Shown: positions 31,160 through 41,599, numbered from the stretch's first letter. The stretch is 64,000 nucleotides of DNA from Leptospiraceae bacterium (GCA_016711485.1 JADJSX010000009.1:256536-320535); one strand, 5' to 3'. A program made the numbers and translations. The notes: a model not told the origin generated them from the letters alone.

Positions 31160-31354
31160 CTAATAAAAACTAGAACCGATCATCTTCAATTGGTTTTTTT
31201 TCTTTTTGAATAGGAAACCATTCATTTCTTTTTCATTCGGATACTTTTGAATTAACGCTAAGATAAGAATACCAGCCGCGGCGATAGAGATCTGTACATT
31301 TGAAAAAAATACTGAAACTACATTGAATAATGCAGTACCTTCAATCATTGCCAT
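31160..31354 (-). CDS. Possible small membrane protein
   Basis: A 64-codon ORF with one hydrophobic segment (NVQISIAAAGILILALIQKY) and a lysine-rich C-terminus. No Shine-Dalgarno and no recognised family. It could be a chance ORF. Confidence 0.3.
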   Translation of the reverse strand: MAMIEGTALFNVVSVFFSNVQISIAAAGILILALIQKYPNEKEMNGFLFKKKKNQLKMIGSSFY

Positions 31355-31522
31355 CTATATAAGTTTGAGTGATTGGTATTTTAGAATTTGATTAGGTCCA
31401 TGAATGATTTTTTGCAGAAATTTGGGAATAAAATATGATACCAGTTATCATTGATAAATGGATTAAACGAATTGTTGAAAAGTTAGTCTTGGGAGAATCC
31501 ATATTATTTCCTTGTACCAGAT

Positions 31523-32434
31523 TTAATCAATTCGCATATCCGAATCTAATTCTAAAATCAAACTCTGCATTTCCTGCTCTATTTTTTCAATACTTAGTCC
31601 AGTTACCATTTCCAATAATTCAATCGTTTTTACGGTAAGAACATCATCTTTATAATTAGGTAAAATTTCTTCTAAATATTTTTTTGCAAAAACTTCTATA
31701 GATTTTTTTTTCCAGATATACAAAAATAAAAATCTGGATTCAGATAATGCAATTTCGCTTCTGTCTTTAGATTTAGAAATCAATTCTTTTAAAGGAATAA
31801 AGGATTTTTCTTTTATAGAATTTTTTAAAATGGGATGTCTCCAGTTGGTATAACCCTCATTTATTTTTCCATTCATATAAGGCGTTTTTTCATAAAAAGA
31901 AGCAAGACCTTCATTGAACCAATCAGGAGGTTTTATATCAGTATTTGCATCAATAAATCCATGCATAATCTCATGCCAATATGTTCCATAACCTGAATCA
32001 GAAAATGTATAAAACGTATTAGATTGCGGAGAGTTGCTATAGGGATAATAAAATCCATACAAACCTTCAGGAGATTTTGTGCATTTTTGAAATTCTTCTT
32101 GAGATTTAAAAATTACAATTCGAAACGAAAAATTAGGATCAGTGTCAAAAAATTTTGGATAAATATTTTTATAAAAAATTTCCATATAATTTAATATTTC
32201 TAACATTTGCTTTTTTTTAGAGTGATAGGCAATGCTAAAATATTTAGAATTATGATACTCAAATTTTATTGAGCAGGATAAATTCTTTATATCCTTTTTA
32301 AATTTATTTAATTCTTCCGTTTTTAATTCTTTATATTCATTCTCAGAAAATTCTTCCCCTAAATATTTTATAGTTGAGTCTTTTGGAAAAATTGTAAAAT
32401 TGAAAAGGAATACTATTATAATAAATTTTTTCAT
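31523..32434 (-). CDS. Secreted gluzincin-type metallopeptidase-like protein
   Basis: A 303-residue protein with a signal peptide (MKKFIIIVFLFNFTIFPKDS). The zinc site HEIMHGFID (HExxH) is followed by WFNEGLASFYE, whose Glu is the likely third ligand, as in the MA clan of peptidases. The pattern resembles DUF1570/peptidase MA-like proteins. It starts 1 nt after the stop of the upstream gene (32436), so the two are translationally coupled. Confidence 0.75.
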   Translation of the reverse strand: MKKFIIIVFLFNFTIFPKDSTIKYLGEEFSENEYKELKTEELNKFKKDIKNLSCSIKFEYHNSKYFSIAYHSKKKQMLEILNYMEIFYKNIYPKFFDTDPNFSFRIVIFKSQEEFQKCTKSPEGLYGFYYPYSNSPQSNTFYTFSDSGYGTYWHEIMHGFIDANTDIKPPDWFNEGLASFYEKTPYMNGKINEGYTNWRHPILKNSIKEKSFIPLKELISKSKDRSEIALSESRFLFLYIWKKKSIEVFAKKYLEEILPNYKDDVLTVKTIELLEMVTGLSIEKIEQEMQSLILELDSDMRID

Positions 32435-32435
32435 T

Positions 32436-33863
32436 TTATTTTTTCTTTCCCTTTTTGATTGTAGATTCTGTTTTTTCTACAACTTCTTCTTTCACTGATT
32501 CACTACCCTGAGATTTTTCAGGACTAGGTTCTTTTTTTTCCAATACTTCTGTAACATATTTTCCACCGACATATCCTCCCTGACTTGTCAATAAAAGTGT
32601 ATGTAAACTCTGTGGAATATCAGGTAACCCTTCTAAAACATTTCCTTCAAAAAGATTAAAAATATAAATTGCATTCGCAATGATTGTAAATCCAAAAAGC
32701 TGAAACTTAGGTAAATTAAAAGTCCCATCTTCGGAACAAAACAAATCTTTGATCTCCGGTACACCGACTTTTCTGGCTTTACTCGATGATTTACTCTCCA
32801 CGTAATTTGCGGATATATGACCTCCATAACTAATTCCTAATAATGCAATGAGGGATGGATTAAAATCAGGCATATTTCCATTATTCAAAAGTAAACCAAT
32901 ACTTAAAGCGACGAAAAAATAACTTCCTATGAAAGTAAGAGTCCACAAAAATGCCTGGAAATTAGAAAGACTATACATATTCGTATCAGAATCATACAAT
33001 ACAAATGGCATAAAATTCAATTTTCTAATTATCAAAGAGAGAAACATTATAAATAATAAGGAAGTAATTGCACTCAATATCCCAGTATATAATTTCCATT
33101 TTTGTGGAAGTAGTGTTATCGAATAAATAGTTGATGGTCTTCCAGAAATATAAACCTTTGCCATAATTTTTTTCCCAAATAAATGTTCCTGTCTTTTAAA
33201 GGAAGCGGCTTCATTTTGAAATATGGTTGCAGGAATTGTAAATTTTACTTCTTGTTCTCCAGACTCATCTTTGGCACGGGATAAATAAAAAGGACGATTC
33301 TGTGCTAAATAATTTTCCTTGTATTCAAATGTTTTATCCTGCTCAACACTAATGAACTGAATTAGAATTTGATCGATATCGTTTCCAAAATTTTTTCCTT
33401 TAAAGGTAATCGTATCCCCTACTATTCCTCCTGCTGGTTGAATTTTATTAATTAGAGGTTGTTCTTCTGCATGAGTCAGTCTTGGAGGCATTTTATATAT
33501 ATAGTTATCTAATAACTTCCTGGTGTGTTTGTCATAAATTTTTACAACTCTATTTCCCTCTTCGATAGGTAGAGTTCCTCTAATTTGAAAATTTATTTTT
33601 TCAGGTGATTTGGGATCTGCACTGAGAGAACCATTTATTATATGCGTAGATATTGAATCAATGTATATATCGTATCCGATTTCCTGATAAGTCAAATCAA
33701 TATATTCGTTTCTTATTTCTTCATTAGGAATAAAAATTGTTATATAAAAGGAATTTCTGGAAAAATCCGAATAACTAAAATATTTTATTTTTACATCTGT
33801 ATTCTCTGCGAATAGGGAAAAAGGTAAAAATAAAATTAGAAAGATTTTTTTTAATATTTCCAC
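32436..33863 (-). CDS. Exported IPT/TIG-domain membrane protein
   Basis: A 475-residue protein: signal peptide (KIFLILFLPFSLFA), a beta-rich region, an IPT/TIG domain at about residues 135-220 (IQPAGGIVGDTITFKGKNFG), then four hydrophobic segments between about 258 and 415 (ITSLLFIMFLSLIIRKL; AFLWTLTFIGSYFFVALSIG; FGFTIIANAIYIFNLF) and a charged C-terminal tail. Function unknown. It lies in an operon with the metallopeptidase, so a cell-envelope role is likely. Confidence 0.65.
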   Translation of the reverse strand: MEILKKIFLILFLPFSLFAENTDVKIKYFSYSDFSRNSFYITIFIPNEEIRNEYIDLTYQEIGYDIYIDSISTHIINGSLSADPKSPEKINFQIRGTLPIEEGNRVVKIYDKHTRKLLDNYIYKMPPRLTHAEEQPLINKIQPAGGIVGDTITFKGKNFGNDIDQILIQFISVEQDKTFEYKENYLAQNRPFYLSRAKDESGEQEVKFTIPATIFQNEAASFKRQEHLFGKKIMAKVYISGRPSTIYSITLLPQKWKLYTGILSAITSLLFIMFLSLIIRKLNFMPFVLYDSDTNMYSLSNFQAFLWTLTFIGSYFFVALSIGLLLNNGNMPDFNPSLIALLGISYGGHISANYVESKSSSKARKVGVPEIKDLFCSEDGTFNLPKFQLFGFTIIANAIYIFNLFEGNVLEGLPDIPQSLHTLLLTSQGGYVGGKYVTEVLEKKEPSPEKSQGSESVKEEVVEKTESTIKKGKKK

Positions 33864-33992
33864 ATTTTACTCCAATTGAATTTGTAATTAATTTTGAAAG
33901 ATACAAATTATAGATAAAATTATCTTTAATTAAATCTTATTGACATTGAAATTGAATTAAATATAAATAAAAGAAGTTTTTAGGAGATAATC

Positions 33993-34457
33993 ATGAAGTT
34001 AATCTATTTTTTTCTTATCCTAGGGTTTACGTCTATCAACGTATACTCTAAAGATAATTGTTTAAAGTTAAGTAATAAAGAATGTAAAAAAGATAATAAA
34101 TGCAGATGGTCAAAACCAAATAAATCTTGTATTTCCAATTATACAGCGTCGAACTCGACAAAGCCAACAGACCTATATAGCACAAAAGGAGGAACAAATA
34201 CAGATAGTCGCATAAAATGCGATACTTTCACAAGTAACGATGATTGCTCCAAAAGATTTTATTGTTTGTGGGTAGAGTCACTTAATAAATGTAATGTAAA
34301 TCCGAATCAACCGATTGAACAATCAAGTTCATCGCACCAAACGTTCACAGAAGAAGATTTAATGGGACCTTCGAAAAATGCAGAATCAACTCAAAAGAAA
34401 ACAGAGAAAACAATGGAACAACCCAAAAATCCGAATTCGAAAAAAGAAGAAAAATGA
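33993..34457 (+). CDS. Secreted small protein with two C-x-W cysteine repeats
   Basis: 154 residues with a signal peptide (LIYFFLILGFTSINVYS). Two repeats of the type C-x(4,5)-C-x-W-x(6)-C occur: CKKDNKCRWSKPNKSC and CSKRFYCLWVESLNKC, each probably disulphide-bonded. The C-terminal third is Ser/Thr/Lys-rich and disordered. AGGAG lies 7 nt before the ATG. I do not recognise a named family. Confidence 0.7.
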   Translation: MKLIYFFLILGFTSINVYSKDNCLKLSNKECKKDNKCRWSKPNKSCISNYTASNSTKPTDLYSTKGGTNTDSRIKCDTFTSNDDCSKRFYCLWVESLNKCNVNPNQPIEQSSSSHQTFTEEDLMGPSKNAESTQKKTEKTMEQPKNPNSKKEEK

Positions 34458-34597
34458 TTCAATTATAAAATATTTCAAAAAATCCAACCTTTTATAAAAA
34501 ATTTAGTTTTTTAAAATATGAGCTAATACAAAAAATAAAACAAATAATTCTAAATTTTACGCCGTTTAATAAAAAAACATATTTATGAAAGTGGCGT

Positions 34598-34676
34598 AAT
34601 CTATTTTTTCTTTAAGATTTTAATTTGTGGAGTTAGGAAAAGATTTTGAAAGAAGTTGAATGCGAATTTTCATCTT
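34598..34676. repeat. Dispersed intergenic repeat, copy B
   Basis: Same layout as 25425-25493: TTTAAGATTTTAATTTGTGG, then AAAGAAGTTGAATGCGAATT. Part of the 34458-35154 intergenic stretch, which also has a third-family copy at 35052-35086. Confidence 0.5.
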
Positions 34677-34683
34677 AAACGTT

Positions 34684-35016
34684 TTAAAGAAAACTTCTTC
34701 TGAATTTTTTTCTAATCAAAGTTTTGCTAACCTTAGTTTGGCTAAGTCTTGTTAAGCGAAACCATTCATCTTCATCCCTTCCTAAACCCATTGTGCTTTC
34801 TGGATCTGAATAAAAATGATGACCATCTTCAAAATACTGTTTACATTGTGGACATTGCAATAATCTATATTTGGAAAGTTGCATCGATTCTCCGCGATAG
34901 TATTCCTCACTCCCTTTTAAGCTCGATAATCTTTTTTTATATACCCTTCGCCAAAAGTAATTTCCCGTTTTGTAAAAAATAGGGTATTCCCAAACGCCAA
35001 AAATATGGTTGTTCTA
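34684..35016 (-). pseudogene. Gene fragment with a zinc-knuckle motif
   Basis: A single minus-strand frame is open from a TAG near 35020 to the stop at 34684 and reads coherently: GVWEYPIFYKTGNYFWRR, KGSEEYYRGES, LLQCPQCKQYFEDGHHFYSD. It has no ATG or other usual start before the internal ATG at 34884, so it looks like a 5'-truncated gene. CPQC and the downstream His residues suggest metal binding. No family named. Confidence 0.45.
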
Positions 35017-35154
35017 AAAACGAATGGGTAGTTTCTTTTGGTTTGGTATAGGATGCAAATTAGGCGATAGCCGCAAGAAAGAAAATATTTAATTCTTGTA
35101 TTTGGAATAGGAAATAAAAGAAAATACAATTTATAAACGGGAGAGTGATCAATT

Positions 35155-37362
35155 ATGCCAAACGATATTTTAGTTTCTTCCCGCAATCTTAAATGGCGGT
35201 ATCGAATCACCTTATTTTTAAGTGGGGGAATCCTCCTTTTAACAATTCTAGTTTCCTTTGTATTTGCATTGCATGCCGAAAAAATAAACCTGTATACAGA
35301 AATGTTAGCCCGCGGTCAGCAGATCCAAGGTGCGCTAAACAAAAAAGTTGATTTGGCACAAGGGCATATTGTAGGAATGCGGCGCACAGTAGAAAAACAT
35401 TTACAATATCCAAACCTGTCTTCAGACAAAACCTACGCTTATTTAAAAAAAAACGCTCGTTTGGCTCCAAGTGAAGCGCCTTGGGAAACACTTCCGGAAA
35501 CATTACAAAATGAAGTCGGTTCATTACAAATCAATCCTTCCATGAAGGTATCAGAAAAAATTTTCCAAAGAGATATAAGTGCGGTATTGGCAATGTTACC
35601 CGCAGTTGTTTCCAAACATAAATATCGCAGTATTTTTCAATGGAGTTATTACTATGATGCAAATAAAGCTTGGTTTTTACTTTTCCCAAGAATCTCCCGA
35701 GCAGAGTTTTTAACAGTTACGGGCAAAAATAATATGAGTTCTGCTATTGATTTTTATTTTGATGCAGATGGAACACTTCCTGTTGTCTCTGTTGGACCGA
35801 ATAAAAATCCTTCTAGATCGCATATATGGACTCCACCTTATACAGATGCAGGTGGAAAAGGCAGAATGGTTTCACTGCTTGCACCAGTATACCTAGGAGA
35901 AGAATACGTAGGAGCTGTGGGGACTGACGTTACATTGAGTATTTTGGATTCTACCTTTCGGGAAATTCCACCTCTTCTAGGAAGAGCGATTGTTGTGGAT
36001 AACAATCATATACTACTTGCTGAAAGTCATAATATACTTATTGAAAGTAAAGAAAATGTAAAGTTAAATATGATTATTCCTTCCCTAACAGTTGATGCAT
36101 TACAAAAAATGGATGAGGGAAAAATTATTGAATTAGAGAATAATCTTTTTATAACTTATTCCTTAACTGGAACAACCTGGAAACTTTTGATTCAAGTTCC
36201 ACAGGAAGAAATCAATATGCGGTTAATTGGAATTTTGCGACCATTTCTTTTACTCGCATTTGGATTGTTTTTTTCATTGTTCTTACTTGCTTGGATACAA
36301 AATCGTCGATTTACCCAACCGGCACTTAGTCTTGCTGAGTTTGTAGATAGGGTTAGCACTAATCCTAATTCTGAATTTCCGAAGGTTCCAAGAGTTTGGA
36401 GACATTGGTTTGAAAGAGTTGCAAAAACTGCCATTGAGCGTCAAAACTATCTAGACGTAATTCTAAAACATGCAAGTGAACTAGAGAACAAAGTAGCAGA
36501 AAGAACCATTCAATTAAAAGAAGCAAATACCGAATTAAAGCAAACTTTAACAGAAGTTCAAACTTTAAAATTACAACAAGATGGCGACTATTACTTAATG
36601 TCTCTTTTAATTAGACCCTTAGTTGAAATTCAATATGAAAGTAGTAAAGTCAAACTAGATTTTTTTATTCGCCAAAAAAAGAAATTTGTATTTCGTAACG
36701 ATTTAATGGACATAGGTGGAGACAGCAATGTTTGTCATTCAATAAAACTAGGCGGAAAGAATTTTCTAATATTTATCAACGCAGACTCAATGGGTAAGTC
36801 GTTACAAGGAGCTGGAGGAGTATTGGTATTTGCCTCTGTATTCAAATCCATTATTGAACGCACCAAAACAGAGAATAAAACTACTAACCCGAAGAAGTGG
36901 CTCTTGAATTTATTTTTAGAAATACATAAAGTTTTTGAATCTTTTCAGGGAACCATGCTTATCTCTGGAATTTTTTGTTTACTAGAAGAAGAAACAGGAT
37001 TATTGTATTACATTCTTTCCGATCATCCTCCCATTGTTTTATATAAAGATAGAAAAGCAAAATTTTTAGAGACTAATTACACTTATCCTAAATTGGGACT
37101 CTGGATTTTAAACAATGTAAAAGTGAAAGTTGAAACCTATCGTTTAAAAATTGGAGATTGTTTGATTCTCGGCTCTGATGGAAGGGATGACATTTCACTG
37201 GGAAAGGATGCAAATAATTATCCCATAATTAATCAGGACGGAAATACATTTCTCCGTCATGTAGAAAATGCTCAAGGTGAATTGCCTGGAATTTACAAAG
37301 AAATACTCAAGATGGGAGAACAATATGATGATATTTCGATGATTCGAATGGAACGAATCTAA
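35155..37362 (+). CDS. Cache-HAMP SpoIIE-type serine phosphatase (module A)
   Basis: A 735-residue membrane sensor. TM1 at about 22-42, a large extracytoplasmic double-Cache domain (about 45-335; FDADGTLPVVSVGPNKNPSR, YLGEEYVGAVGTDVTLSIL), TM2 about 358-378 (FLLLAFGLFFSLFLLAW), a HAMP-like linker and coiled coil, then a PP2C/SpoIIE phosphatase (about 500-735) with metal-binding acidic motifs DIGGDS, FINADSMGKSLQGAGG and GSDGRDD. Such phosphatases switch anti-sigma-factor antagonists. It converges on the gene at 37463-40306, mirroring the 42.5/44.4 kb pair. SD-like GGGAG lies upstream. Confidence 0.88.
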   Translation: MPNDILVSSRNLKWRYRITLFLSGGILLLTILVSFVFALHAEKINLYTEMLARGQQIQGALNKKVDLAQGHIVGMRRTVEKHLQYPNLSSDKTYAYLKKNARLAPSEAPWETLPETLQNEVGSLQINPSMKVSEKIFQRDISAVLAMLPAVVSKHKYRSIFQWSYYYDANKAWFLLFPRISRAEFLTVTGKNNMSSAIDFYFDADGTLPVVSVGPNKNPSRSHIWTPPYTDAGGKGRMVSLLAPVYLGEEYVGAVGTDVTLSILDSTFREIPPLLGRAIVVDNNHILLAESHNILIESKENVKLNMIIPSLTVDALQKMDEGKIIELENNLFITYSLTGTTWKLLIQVPQEEINMRLIGILRPFLLLAFGLFFSLFLLAWIQNRRFTQPALSLAEFVDRVSTNPNSEFPKVPRVWRHWFERVAKTAIERQNYLDVILKHASELENKVAERTIQLKEANTELKQTLTEVQTLKLQQDGDYYLMSLLIRPLVEIQYESSKVKLDFFIRQKKKFVFRNDLMDIGGDSNVCHSIKLGGKNFLIFINADSMGKSLQGAGGVLVFASVFKSIIERTKTENKTTNPKKWLLNLFLEIHKVFESFQGTMLISGIFCLLEEETGLLYYILSDHPPIVLYKDRKAKFLETNYTYPKLGLWILNNVKVKVETYRLKIGDCLILGSDGRDDISLGKDANNYPIINQDGNTFLRHVENAQGELPGIYKEILKMGEQYDDISMIRMERI

Positions 37363-37462
37363 ATATTTGTAAGTGAGAAATTACCCAATTACAAATATTG
37401 TAGGAATTAAGCTGTTTTTCACGAAGGAAAAATTTTAGACAAGATTATTTGTAACAGACATT

Positions 37463-40306
37463 CTAAACTATAGGAAGATTTTTTTTACGTCTAACTTTTG
37501 CTTTTTTACGTTTGGTTGACTGCATGGTTAAATTCATTTGTGAAATTTTATTCTCTGCTTGCATAAGTAGATTTTCTATATGAGATTTCACATCCTCTAA
37601 CCTAGATTCCATTGTAGTGATTTGTTTGTGGCGTGCGGATAAATCAATCATCATTCTTTCGATATTATTGTATTTTGATTCCATGATTTTTATGTCTGCA
37701 CTTCTACTATTAATTAGGTCAACCTTTTGATCTACATCATTTACAAAATGATTTAAATCTCTTCTTTTAGTTTCTAGTGCAAAAACCTCTCGATTGAATT
37801 TTGATAATTGTTCATCAACTAATTTTGCTTTTTTTACTTGTTCAGTTAAAGAGCCGGAGATAATATTGAGTTTCCGCTCGAAGCCAGAAATCTCAATTAA
37901 TTTTTCCTTCATTTCATCTCCGAATTTCTCCATTAGTTTTATCTTAGAATCAATACTTTGAACAACGTCTCCTTTCTTTGTTAAATAATCTGCTTTTTCA
38001 AAATCTAAACGTTTTAATTCATCTTCAGTATTTCGAATGCTAGATTCAAAGATTTTAATATTATTTACGAATTGATTAATTTTTTCTTCTTTCTCTTGGA
38101 TCAATTCAATGTTAGAAGACATTCTCCAAAATGCTTCGTCAGATAATTTTGCAAAACTATCCATTACTTCTTTATTCGTTCGAAATTTTTGTACAGTTTG
38201 TATTTCTTCTTTAATGTTTCTGAGTGAATTCTCTAGAGATAATTTTTCCGTATTAATTTCCATTAATATATCATTCTTTCTGATTTCAGCGAGGTTTAAT
38301 TCGCTATCCAATTCTAATTTTATATTATCCTTAAATTTAGAAATTTCTTGATTCGTTGTAAAAATAAAATCGTTTCCGGATTTTGTTAATTGTTCAATAT
38401 GTTCGTTTACTTGTTCTTTTATGCTATTAGATTTATTTTCAATTCTTACATCTAATTTTGATACTTCTTGCCAAGTAGAATCAATCAGCTCAGAGCTTGA
38501 AGTATTCATTTCTTCTAAAAGTCGATTTACTTTGTTCTTTAAAATTTCAGACTGACTTTCTATTTTGGAATCAAATTTAGAAATTTCTTCCCTTGCGGAT
38601 TCAATTGTATTCTGGCTTGATTTAGTAATTTCTTCTAAGTGTTCTTTTACTTGTTCTTTTAAACTAATTGATTTTTGAGTAAGGATTGAATTTAAATCAA
38701 ATACTTCCACTTTCGTAGAAGAAATAACTTCATGGCTCGAATCTACTATTTCCTTCAAATACTGGTTCACTTGTTCTTTTAATTGATTCGATTTTTCTGC
38801 AAGGATCGAATCAAATTGAGATATTTCCTCTCTGCTTGACTCAATTGCATTTTTATTCGCCTTTGTTATTTCTTCTAAATGATCTTTTACTTGGTCTTTT
38901 AAACTAACTGACTTATTTTCAATGATCGAATCTAACTGAAATATTTCTTCTTTAGTAGATTCAATTAATTCATTGCTAGACTTACTCATTTCCTCTAGAT
39001 GTCTTTTAACTTGGTTCTTTAAAATATTGGACTTAGTCTCGAAAATTGAATCTAATTTGGATATTTCTTGTTCGGTCGATTCAAGAAGCTGAATCGTCGA
39101 TTGATTCAATTGATCCAATAGTTCATTTACTTGACCATTAAGAATTACTGTTTGATTTTCAATCCTTAAATCTAAACTAGCATTTAGGTTTTCGATTTTT
39201 TTCTTATGTTTATCAATTTGTTGATTCGTTTGTTTTTCAATTTCAAAATCACGACTTTCTATAAATGATTCAATTTGATTTTTATTTAAGTCATACACTT
39301 CTTTTCCAATTTTTTGAATTTGCCCAATAAATTCAGTGGACTCCGTTTTTGCTTGTTGTAATTTATTTTCAATAGTCTTAAAAACGTTTTCTCCATAATT
39401 AGCGAGTAATAGTTGTTGTTCTTTATAAAACTGTGAATCTAAACTATTGATTCTATTTAACTGATTTAAAAAATCACCCTTTCCTCTTATACTCGTTGCA
39501 AAATCTCTAGAAATAGTTTGATAGGTTTTTTCCTCTTTTTGTTTTCCGTCAATTACTTCTTTTAACTTTTCTCTATAGTTCAAATCTAGTGCATCAATTT
39601 CTTGACCAAACGTATCTTTGTTAAAAATATCTTTTTCTTTTAGAACAATGTCTAATTTTATTAATGTTTCATTTGTTTCAGGATTTGATGACTGGCTTAG
39701 TATCTGCTGATTGGATTTATACTGATTTAAAGAAACGACTTTTTTAGAATCCCTAGAATCTTTAGAGTTTGAATTTATATCTTTTGGAACAGGTTTAATG
39801 GATAAATAACGCGGTTTTTCAATATCTAATTTTAGGTTTTGCTCATATTCATGCGGAAGTAATAAAAAAGGACTTTTTACGGTTATAGAAAATCCATCTG
39901 TATTGTAATTAAAGGTAATATTCACTGATAACTTTTGTTTCATTAATTCGTCTTTGAATTTAGGAAAATTATTTTCAGATAAATTTTTACCAATTTTTTC
40001 CATTCCGATCGCATAATCTTTTGGATTGGCAATATCAAGTCCCATACGAGTAAAAAGAACTCTTTTAATATTTGCTTTCATTGCATTCACAACTAAACTC
40101 TTAACAGAATTATAACAAACTTCCATCGACTCAGACTTATTGTATTTTTCCAGGATGAGCCTAAGAGTAAACCAGAGAAAATCTTGAGTCGATTGATTTA
40201 GAGAATACGCTTTTATCGTGATTGGTTTGTTGTTATTAACAGCCGCAAGTATAAGATCTGTATTGATTTCTTTTTTCGTTTTAACTTCTTGAATTGCTGC
40301 ATTCAT
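37463..40306 (-). CDS. HATPase-like N-terminal domain fused to a long repeated coiled coil (module A)
   Basis: 947 residues. About 1-160 is homologous to the whole front of the protein at 44396-45175 (both have KAYSLN/KTYLLS, MEVCYNSVKSLVVNAMKANIKRVLF and GLDI-NP-DY). The C-terminal half of that fold, including the glycine ATP-lid motif, is missing. From about residue 330 the protein is coiled coil, including six or seven 40-residue repeats of the form ESTKEEIFQLDSIIENKS + LKDQVKDHLEEITKANKNAI. It ends in a basic tail (KRKKAKVRRKKNLP). A structural or scaffold role downstream of a phosphatase is possible. The repeat number may vary between strains. Confidence 0.7.
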   Translation of the reverse strand: MNAAIQEVKTKKEINTDLILAAVNNNKPITIKAYSLNQSTQDFLWFTLRLILEKYNKSESMEVCYNSVKSLVVNAMKANIKRVLFTRMGLDIANPKDYAIGMEKIGKNLSENNFPKFKDELMKQKLSVNITFNYNTDGFSITVKSPFLLLPHEYEQNLKLDIEKPRYLSIKPVPKDINSNSKDSRDSKKVVSLNQYKSNQQILSQSSNPETNETLIKLDIVLKEKDIFNKDTFGQEIDALDLNYREKLKEVIDGKQKEEKTYQTISRDFATSIRGKGDFLNQLNRINSLDSQFYKEQQLLLANYGENVFKTIENKLQQAKTESTEFIGQIQKIGKEVYDLNKNQIESFIESRDFEIEKQTNQQIDKHKKKIENLNASLDLRIENQTVILNGQVNELLDQLNQSTIQLLESTEQEISKLDSIFETKSNILKNQVKRHLEEMSKSSNELIESTKEEIFQLDSIIENKSVSLKDQVKDHLEEITKANKNAIESSREEISQFDSILAEKSNQLKEQVNQYLKEIVDSSHEVISSTKVEVFDLNSILTQKSISLKEQVKEHLEEITKSSQNTIESAREEISKFDSKIESQSEILKNKVNRLLEEMNTSSSELIDSTWQEVSKLDVRIENKSNSIKEQVNEHIEQLTKSGNDFIFTTNQEISKFKDNIKLELDSELNLAEIRKNDILMEINTEKLSLENSLRNIKEEIQTVQKFRTNKEVMDSFAKLSDEAFWRMSSNIELIQEKEEKINQFVNNIKIFESSIRNTEDELKRLDFEKADYLTKKGDVVQSIDSKIKLMEKFGDEMKEKLIEISGFERKLNIISGSLTEQVKKAKLVDEQLSKFNREVFALETKRRDLNHFVNDVDQKVDLINSRSADIKIMESKYNNIERMMIDLSARHKQITTMESRLEDVKSHIENLLMQAENKISQMNLTMQSTKRKKAKVRRKKNLPIV

Positions 40307-40656
40307 TAGACATAAACCTCTAAATTTTTGGTATTGCTAGATGGAAACTATCTTTATGTTTATCGACATAAACTCCAATTTGTCTCATAAGGATTTTTTG
40401 GAAAAAAAAGGGCAATTACTTTAGGCGAAAGGTATTAGTGCAACTTTGTAAAGTTGGCTTAAACTTAATTCTATCTAGGCTTTTTGTACAATAGTTTTTC
40501 TAAAATACTCATATAGAAGATCAGTCAGATCTTTTTCTGATTTTTCAAATGCAAAAAGGCCTGAATGGAGTATTAATTTTGATTCGGAATTTATTGTATT
40601 TTCAAAGAATTTAAAAACAAGGCTTACAAAAAAGATTAGAAATGAAATAATACAAA
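40307..40656. other. Intergenic with a possible regulator 3' remnant
   Basis: On the minus strand a coherent open stretch of about 57 codons ends at 40475 (FKFFENTINSESKLILHSGL, EKDLTDLLYEYFRKTIVQK) and looks like the last helices of a TetR-type regulator. It has no start codon. Nothing else recognised. Confidence 0.35.
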
Positions 40657-41598
40657 TTATTCATAAACTTGGTCAATTCCTTCCATTTGAATATTCAAAC
40701 CTAACTTTTTCATGGTTGTTTTATTTACCGTAAGAAAGGTCCCAATTATAGGCGAAATTCCAACTTGGGAGGGCTTTTGATTATCTTCCAAAATTTGTTG
40801 AGATTTAATTGCCAACTGAGATCCGATGGTTGAGTAATTTGGAGACGTACTAAACAAAGCCCCTGCTTTTACGAACTGCTCCGAATATACAATAAAGCTT
40901 TTTTTATCAGAGATAGTATTATCGACTAAATATAAAAAACTTTCTTCTGTAATTATTTTTGGATCAGGAACCATCCAAAGTGCTTGAATGTATTTTTTTA
41001 TGGAAGTGTATTTGGCAGGAACTTCGTCAGGATTATTAGTTTCAGAAATAGAAAGATTGATATTCGCATTTTTTAGCCTCTCCTTATTTTCACGTAATCC
41101 GGCAGCACGTTCTCTACTTGAAATTACTCCAAAATTATTGACCTCTCCAAAATGATTCTTGAAGTTATAAAAAACCATTTCAGGCGGTATATCAAGAGAA
41201 ACCCCTGCAATATTTTCATATTTTTCTAATTGGAATTTTTTATAATCCAAGACCATCGCGAATAATATAGGAATCTGTGTAATTTTCCCAACAACACTCT
41301 CCAAAGACTTAGATCCAATACAAAGAATTAAATCCGGTTTCAGATTCTTTATTTTTTCTGGTAACTTATCTGCATCTTCGTAATTTCCATCTAAATTTAA
41401 TGTCAAAAACTGGTAGTTATTCTTTCCCTCTTCCATAAATGAATTTTTTACAACTTCAAAACTAGAAATTTGTTCAGAGATTAAAATAAATACTTTTTTA
41501 TTTCCAGGTTGGAATTTCATTTCATCCATTTTGCGAATGGGTGATTGACAATTTAAAATCAAAATTAATAAAAAAAGATATATATATTGTAACCTCAT
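40657..41598 (-). CDS. ABC-type substrate-binding lipoprotein (ABC_sub_bind/TrpX-like)
   Basis: 313 residues from the ATG at 41598. Signal peptide with lipobox (LFLLILILNC). The periplasmic-binding fold of the PF04392 type is suggested by LKPDLILCIGSKSLESVVGK, IPILFAMVLDYKKF and NFGVISSRERAAGLRENKER. The ATG is separated from the stop of the upstream gene by 1 nt, so I chose it over an upstream start at 41646 that would precede the signal peptide. No permease or ATPase nearby, so it may serve as a sensor partner. Confidence 0.75.
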   Translation of the reverse strand: MRLQYIYLFLLILILNCQSPIRKMDEMKFQPGNKKVFILISEQISSFEVVKNSFMEEGKNNYQFLTLNLDGNYEDADKLPEKIKNLKPDLILCIGSKSLESVVGKITQIPILFAMVLDYKKFQLEKYENIAGVSLDIPPEMVFYNFKNHFGEVNNFGVISSRERAAGLRENKERLKNANINLSISETNNPDEVPAKYTSIKKYIQALWMVPDPKIITEESFLYLVDNTISDKKSFIVYSEQFVKAGALFSTSPNYSTIGSQLAIKSQQILEDNQKPSQVGISPIIGTFLTVNKTTMKKLGLNIQMEGIDQVYE

Positions 41599-41599
41599 A

